A stretch of 64,000 bases of DNA from Aulostomus chinensis (taxonomy: Eukaryota > Chordata > Actinopteri > Syngnathiformes > Aulostomidae), in NCBI GenBank assembly GCA_037954235.1, contig JBBMOA010000013.1, positions 24,843,192 to 24,907,191 of the forward strand, in the 5' to 3' direction. The notes beneath the pieces were generated by a model, which was not told the DNA's origin, searched no databases, and saw only the letters and a list, made by a program, of their open reading frames with translations. Below, in pieces: positions 59,401 to 64,000 of this stretch. Within the stretch, counting starts at the first letter, position 1. Each line of letters starts with the position of its first letter. A program made the position numbers and the translations under genes.

Positions 59401-60032
59401 TGGAAGATAATGTTCATTTTTACGCCGCTACTTTCATTTTCATCCCAAGGATGATGGTGTGACTGTTGTGGGGTTCCGTACCACACCAAGATGTTCTCAT
59501 AAGTTTGTGGGAGATCATGTTTAGACGTCTCTGCAGCACAGCAATAATTGATTAAAAAGGGGTTTTTGACACACAGCCTTTAAACGAACATCGTGCCGTC
59601 CTGCGTTTTTGAAAACTACCGTGGGAAATAATGATACTTTCATTATATTCTGATTAATCGTGCCGCTCCGCTGCAGTTGCAAGATGGAAAATCCAAACAC
59701 CATGTGACTTTTAGGCAGATCCCTCTCAGTGTATTGCAGTTGTTTCTGCGCTACTGTTCGTTAGTCAAGAGTTGATTCATTTTGTTAATAAGAAACGATG
59801 CAGAGAAGTTCGTTCCGAGGCGCAAACATTTACTTTTCTTTGCCGAAAGACAAACGTTGCTTGTATTTCTGTTTGTTTTGTTCCTCTACCACTTTTTACT
59901 CGAGCATTCCATCCCCGAACGTTGCTGTTTGTCACGTTGTTTTTTGTTTTTGTTTTTTTTTTTACTTGTGAATTTCTTTTCGTGGATAAAAACGAGCCAT
60001 CAGTGGATCTCAGAATCCAACACATGTATGTG

Positions 60033-60037
<5 letters not shown>

Positions 60038-60063
<26 letters not shown>
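60038..60063. repeat. (CA)13 microsatellite
   Basis: Dinucleotide run with short TA units on both sides. Confidence 0.95.
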
Positions 60064-60260
60064 GTGCACATATATATGTGCCTTCCTGCTCAACGGCAGC
60101 CGTGAGAGATTTAATTAACATGGAGGAGGTGTTTGGCTGCCTGCAAAATGACGAATGCTTTTCCAGAGAGAGCAAAAAACATTAGGCAGCCTGTGAGCAC
60201 AGGTGGGGTGGGATTATGTACAGCAGCATCCCTCCATTAAGTGCCTTGTTCATCTAATGC

Positions 60261-60262
<2 letters not shown>

Positions 60263-60308
<46 letters not shown>
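60263..60308. repeat. (TTA)15 microsatellite
   Basis: Uninterrupted trinucleotide run. Confidence 0.97.
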
Positions 60309-60454
60309 GAAGTAATGCCCCCGTCTTTACTGAGAACCTCGCTGAAGTAATCCTGACGTGACTGTGGTTTTTGCAAATTATGCGGGAAAAAAAACCCTAT
60401 TTTAAAAGAATGTGAGTGCCAGTTCCTTAACGGTCTACTTTCAAAGGTTGCAGT

Positions 60455-60535
60455 AACATACTTTATTTATGTTGCATCTTTCATGTAATAAAATGTAGCC
60501 AAGTGTTTGACATCAATAAAACAATAAAAACAAGA
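60455..60535 (+). repeat. Possible short retroposon 3' fragment
   Basis: TTTATTTATGTTGCATCTTTCATG, then CAAGTGTTTGACATC and an (AATAAAAC)-like tail, resembles the 3' end of a repeat often seen in fish (TTTATTTGTATAGCACCTTTCA...). Decayed and short, recognised from memory. Confidence 0.3.
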
Positions 60536-61059
60536 AGATAGCCGGAATAAGTAGAGCCCAAATGTGGTCGCGGGCTGATGGGCAGCAGCTAACGATTGTT
60601 TTCAACGTTGATGAACGTGGCAGTTGTTTTAACTGTCAATCAATGATTTTTTTGTTGTTGCCCTAAATAATAAAAATCCTCATCTGCAACAACCAACAAA
60701 GTTTTATTTGAACCCCCCCCCCCCCCCCTAAAAAAAAAGACCGAATGTAGCAATCATTTATGATGATGGTTAATTTCCTTCTGGCCAACTCATCATTGAA
60801 CAGCTGCAGATCTGTCCTGTCTTCATAGGAAGTATCACTCCGCTGCAGAATCTCTTCATCAGCTGTTGGAGCACCACAATGGGAGACTTGTGTAACTTTA
60901 TACACACACCTTTGTCCGATGGCTACATAAACTGCACTCTACCTGGTTTTCGACAGCTGAGGCCTGAGCCTGGACGGGCGTTGAAAGCGAATACCTGATT
61001 GTATTAGTGTCTCCCCTTTAAGCTGTTGTCACCTACCTGACCGATTATAGGCAATTACC

Positions 61060-61330
61060 TGCTCTGTCGGAATCCTAGCCGAATAGATTGAATTCAGATT
61101 GATTTTCGCCCAGGAAGGAGGAGGGAATTTAAAGCCTTTTTTAATTGGGTATTTGGTGTGTGCTGATCTGAACACCGAGGCCTTCCCGAGGGATCCTTTA
61201 TGGGCCAATAATGGCATTGGAGTGGGGGGGGTGCTGCAGTCTCGTCAGCCGACTCCCTCCCAAGGCCATAACCCTGCATTTGCTCTGAGTGCTTTTCTAT
61301 TATGCATTGATAGTTGAGCATCAATCAATA
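61060..61330. promoter_or_regulatory. Candidate conserved non-coding block
   Basis: Complex sequence with TTGAATTCAGATTGATTTTCG, TTTAAAGCCTTTTTTAATTGGG, ATGGGCCAATAATGGCATTGG and TATTATGCATTGATAG. Homeodomain and CCAAT-like cores are present. Inference from texture only. Confidence 0.28.
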
Positions 61331-61929
61331 AGAGGGGAAACAGAAAACCCAGCGAAACCAACTTCTTAAGTGTAAAATGCCTCTTAATACCCGGGGCCTT
61401 TCAAACAACTTAACCTGGACGCTTTTTACCCTCGCCCTTCCTCCCACTGCTCTTTGAGGGACACTTACCGGCGCCTGGCGACACAATGTTTTATTTAGAA
61501 GGGCTGGAAATGTGCAGCTCTCAGGTGAAAATGTACCACAACTCTCTGGTTATACCTCAACAATACATCATCGCCCGTGCGGAGACAGTACGGGAGGAAA
61601 ATGGATCATTCACATTTTCTTTTTTAACCTGATTGGGAATACGTCATGTCTGAAAACATATCGGCAAAGCAAAATAGGCAATGAACTCTCATAGACTGGC
61701 TTTGCTTCATTTCGCTGAAAATTACGGCCGTCCTCAAGGTTGATAAGGTCACCAGAAACCCACTTGATCATATTATGGATGTAGTATGTCTGGAAATCAA
61801 ATCTCACAAATGATTTAAAGATGATACTATGAAGATGGCTTCCTTAAGTTTGCCATTGGTGGAGAATGCGAAAAATGGCAGCAGAGTCACCTTTCACATA
61901 TTAATGCCACTAAACTGGGAAGATTCCGG
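61331..61929. other. Non-coding stretch
   Basis: No gene recognised. Non-repetitive and may contain further conserved patches, but no distinctive motif cluster. Confidence 0.4.
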
Positions 61930-62120
61930 GAAAAAGGGGAAGATACCACGTCTATAACGTGGAGATAAGAGGAGCGGTGGGGATTGGACCCCCTCCGTGG
62001 AAGAGATAAGAGGGAGACAGTCACAGCAATGGCCAGCCACATAATACACAAGCCCACCTCCAGCCGTCTAAACCTCCCATCAGCACCAGTCCCCATCGGC
62101 CCGCCTGTCACCACTAATGC
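61930..62120. promoter_or_regulatory. Candidate regulatory block with paired GATA sites
   Basis: An inverted CCACGT-CTATA-ACGTGG lies at 61946-61962. AGATAAG occurs at 61963-61969 and 62004-62010, each preceded by a CGTGGA word and followed by AGG, so the unit looks partly duplicated about 41 bases apart. GATA factors bind AGATAAG (established). Function is inference. Confidence 0.3.
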
Positions 62121-62439
62121 ACCTTTTCCTATAGGACGAAGCCCCAGATGCAGTAAGGTTATCCTGGGGTTTTGCGGGATTTCTCGGAATTGGCAAGTTC
62201 ACCTTCCCTTTAGTCCAGATGACAGCAGATGATACAGTTGGGGGGAATCGATCCTTGGTCGCACAGCACGTCTCTGTCCAACATCTTAGATCTTTGTCAA
62301 CTGCAGGTTTTTGAACGAACAGGTGAGGATGCTGGCTTTCAACAACACAGGATTTTTGAGTCTCCTACCCGTATTGGTGAGTTGGGGCCTCCCCACACCA
62401 GGCCAACCGTACTGAGGTGAAGCAGTGATCAGACACTTA
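62121..62439. other. Non-coding spacer
   Basis: No gene or repeat recognised. Confidence 0.4.
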
Positions 62440-62700
62440 AAAAGTGGTTCTGCCCTCAGTTATGAGCTTACACAGGTCCCTGCATCCCTCCTCTGAGCCT
62501 CCAGAAGAGCTAGCTGCTGCTCACTGTGGCCTGGAGCTTGAAGCTAATGACGACTGACAGCTAACGAGAGCGTAACTGTCCAAAAATGTACATTTACAAA
62601 CGCTCCAGCATGTGAATTACTGAGCACACTGCTGGATAAAGAAGACATGGAACGTACCGGTCTGGCCGATGCACTGGAGTGTTTGTAAACTGAGTTGTTG
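62440..62700 (+). repeat. Foldback-repeat family copy
   Basis: Shares ordered words with 10966-11332: CCTGCATCCCTCCTCTGAGCCTCCAGAA (compare CCTGCATTACTTCTTTGTGACTCCAGAA), GAGCTTGAAGCTAA, then ATTACTGAGCA and GGATAAAGAAGACATGG, which lies in the loop of the first element. The right arm is missing or unrecognisable. Confidence 0.6.
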
Positions 62701-63579
62701 TTTTTTTTCTCCCCCCCCTCCACAATTTAGCTTGTGTCAGCCATCAGTCTCCTTTTAATGTCAAACTAAATCACCGCGGCTCGCTCGCTCTGCCTTCCGT
62801 AGCCACAGAGAAGTTCTCGGTGAGCTCAGTAAATCTAGAAGTATCTCAATCCTGCTGTACTATTATCTCTGTTATGCTTCTTGTTAATGTGACGTTGCTC
62901 TTTTTGTCAATGACTCCATGAAGACTTTAGTCTCACAGATGTGGGCTGCGTGTCTTCCGCCTGCTGTTTGCTTGCACGCCGTTAAAGTATCGGGACGTTC
63001 AGGGTGCAAACTTGTCACCTGTTGTTCAGTGTGTGTGTTTGGTTCTGAGTGGGTTCCGCAGAGCCTGACGTGGGTTTTCACTGGCTTCTTTCCCAGCTCC
63101 TTTTAGTGAAATACAACATCTGATCTGCCGGACTCTCGACCAGTGGCCCAGCTCGGCGGTGATGTAAGTGCGCTCTGGCCTGCAGTGGCGTGGGTGCGGG
63201 GCAGCCTGGACTCGTGTGAGTGCGCTCGATGAAATTCTGATACCAGTATGTCAGCTGAACTATATTTTGATGTGGTTTTTCAACGCTCGGTAGTTGCCGC
63301 GGACGTGGGATATTTTACAGTTGAACTTTACTGTAAACTTTGTTCTAAATCATCAAGAAAAAATAAAGGTTTTGTACGTCAGCATGCAGGAGAGCGTGTA
63401 CGCCCAAACTGACGTAGCCATGATAGACCAGTGTTAGGCTCCAGCTCTAATATTAAAAGCTGTCTCTGTCACCACCAGTGCCGCGGAGAGATAGAAGGGG
63501 AAGGTGTGGAGAGGGGCAGGAACGATGCCCCGAAACGACTTTGGTTACACAAACTTTGTTTTCGGCCTGAATGCATCAG
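62701..63579. other. Non-coding stretch with a weak exon candidate
   Basis: T8 and C7 runs near 62700-62718. A short exon-like segment lies at 63097-63163. No supported gene. Confidence 0.4.
63097..63163 (+). other. Weak candidate short exon
   Basis: CACTGGCTTCTTTCCCAG ends at 63096 as a strong 3' splice site, and GAT|GTAAGTG at 63161-63170 is a near-consensus donor. The 67 bases between are open in one frame only, which includes HLICRTLDQWPSSAV. No protein family recognised and no partner exon found, so chance occurrence or a non-coding transcript is equally possible. Confidence 0.2.
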
Positions 63580-64000
63580 AGCCCTCTCGCTCCGTCTGCC
63601 ATCTGCTGCTGAAGAATCTGTTTCACTCGATGAGCCAAGCCCAGCCTTTATTGGTCCTAATGGCACTATCAGCTGAGCCGCCAAACCCAATTACCTTTTA
63701 AAAAGGGAGGCCACCCCAGCTAATCATGGCTGCCTAACCTGATTTGCCTGTGATGAAGAGACGGGATAAAGAGCAGTTAATGGAGGGAGAATGATCTCAC
63801 AAATACAAAAAACTCAATTCATTTCTCCAGGAGAGCAATCTGTCCGATTCAGCTGTAATGGAGTGGAGATTCATTAGTCCTCGGGCCTTAGTAGTAGCAC
63901 CGTCCCCTTATCAAGTGAATGACAAAAGGACATTCAGTGTACTCCTCTTACAGACTTGCTGTTGGGAGAGCACGGTTGGTAACGGATGATGGATGTTGAT
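63580..64000. promoter_or_regulatory. Candidate conserved non-coding block at right edge
   Basis: Long repeat-free sequence with GCCATCTGCTG, GTCCTAATGGCACTATCAGC, CCCAATTACCTTTTAAAAAGG, CAGCTAATCATGGC, ACAAATAC and GATTCATTAGTCC. It runs to the window edge. The mix of E-box, homeodomain and CCAAT-type words and the lack of repeats suit a developmental enhancer. Function and target are unknown. Confidence 0.33.

Larger units (their letters stand above)
56420..61059. other. Non-coding stretch
   Basis: About 4.6 kb with no supported gene. It holds T runs near 56606-56620 and 56958-56972, T25 at 58734-58758, a (GA)n near 59128-59148, CA and ATT microsatellites, and C16 at 60713-60728. A CTCF-like word lies at 58351-58364. 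58980-59230 is the most complex part but is unassigned. Confidence 0.45.

Overview
This is vertebrate nuclear DNA, almost certainly from a ray-finned (teleost) fish. The evidence is a decayed L2-type LINE, two copies of a tRNA-derived SINE with an (ATGG)n tail, a TA-flanked cut-and-paste element with a GGCGCACC-type terminal repeat, and many (CA)n, (GT)n, (TA)n, poly-G and poly-C runs. There is no operon-like gene packing. No reading frame resembles a complete gene: the longest open frames lie in simple repeats or in low-information sequence. I therefore read the window as an intergenic gene desert or the inside of one or more very large introns. No host protein-coding gene is called with confidence.

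Layout. 1-7 kb: non-coding DNA with a candidate regulatory block holding three octamer motifs (1498, 1698, 1722), an inverted pair of repeat arms (2.1-2.36 and 2.99-3.2 kb) and dense simple repeats. 7-15 kb: a long (TA)n tract, a 147-bp tandem duplication containing a 17-bp-stem palindrome, a conserved-looking block at 8.76-9.29 kb, a foldback (MITE-like) element at 10.97-11.33 kb and two Z-DNA-prone CA/CG tracts. 15-32 kb: mostly featureless DNA with dispersed-repeat scraps and a homeodomain-site-rich block near 23.6 kb. 32.7-35.2 kb: an L2-like reverse transcriptase relic, another dispersed repeat, and a SINE with intact pol III boxes and target-site duplication. 37.9-39.6 kb: a dispersed repeat, then a dense cluster of TGACAG (MEIS/PREP/TGIF) sites with an adjacent PBX-HOX-like site, then a degenerate minisatellite of about 40 bp. 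44-47 kb: a candidate regulatory block, a weak candidate terminal exon, and a second SINE inside a compound microsatellite. 48-55 kb: further candidate regulatory blocks. 55.6-56.4 kb: a complete non-autonomous DNA transposon with TA target-site duplication and a small acidic peptide remnant. 56-64 kb: non-coding DNA, another foldback-repeat copy, and candidate regulatory blocks at 61-62 and 63.6-64 kb.

The most informative content is therefore (i) possible long-range regulatory DNA, with the 38.8-39.1 kb motif cluster the strongest single case seen directly in the bases, and (ii) a small set of transposable-element families whose copies can be compared within the window. Calls of conserved non-coding DNA are inferences from texture and motif content, because no alignment could be run.
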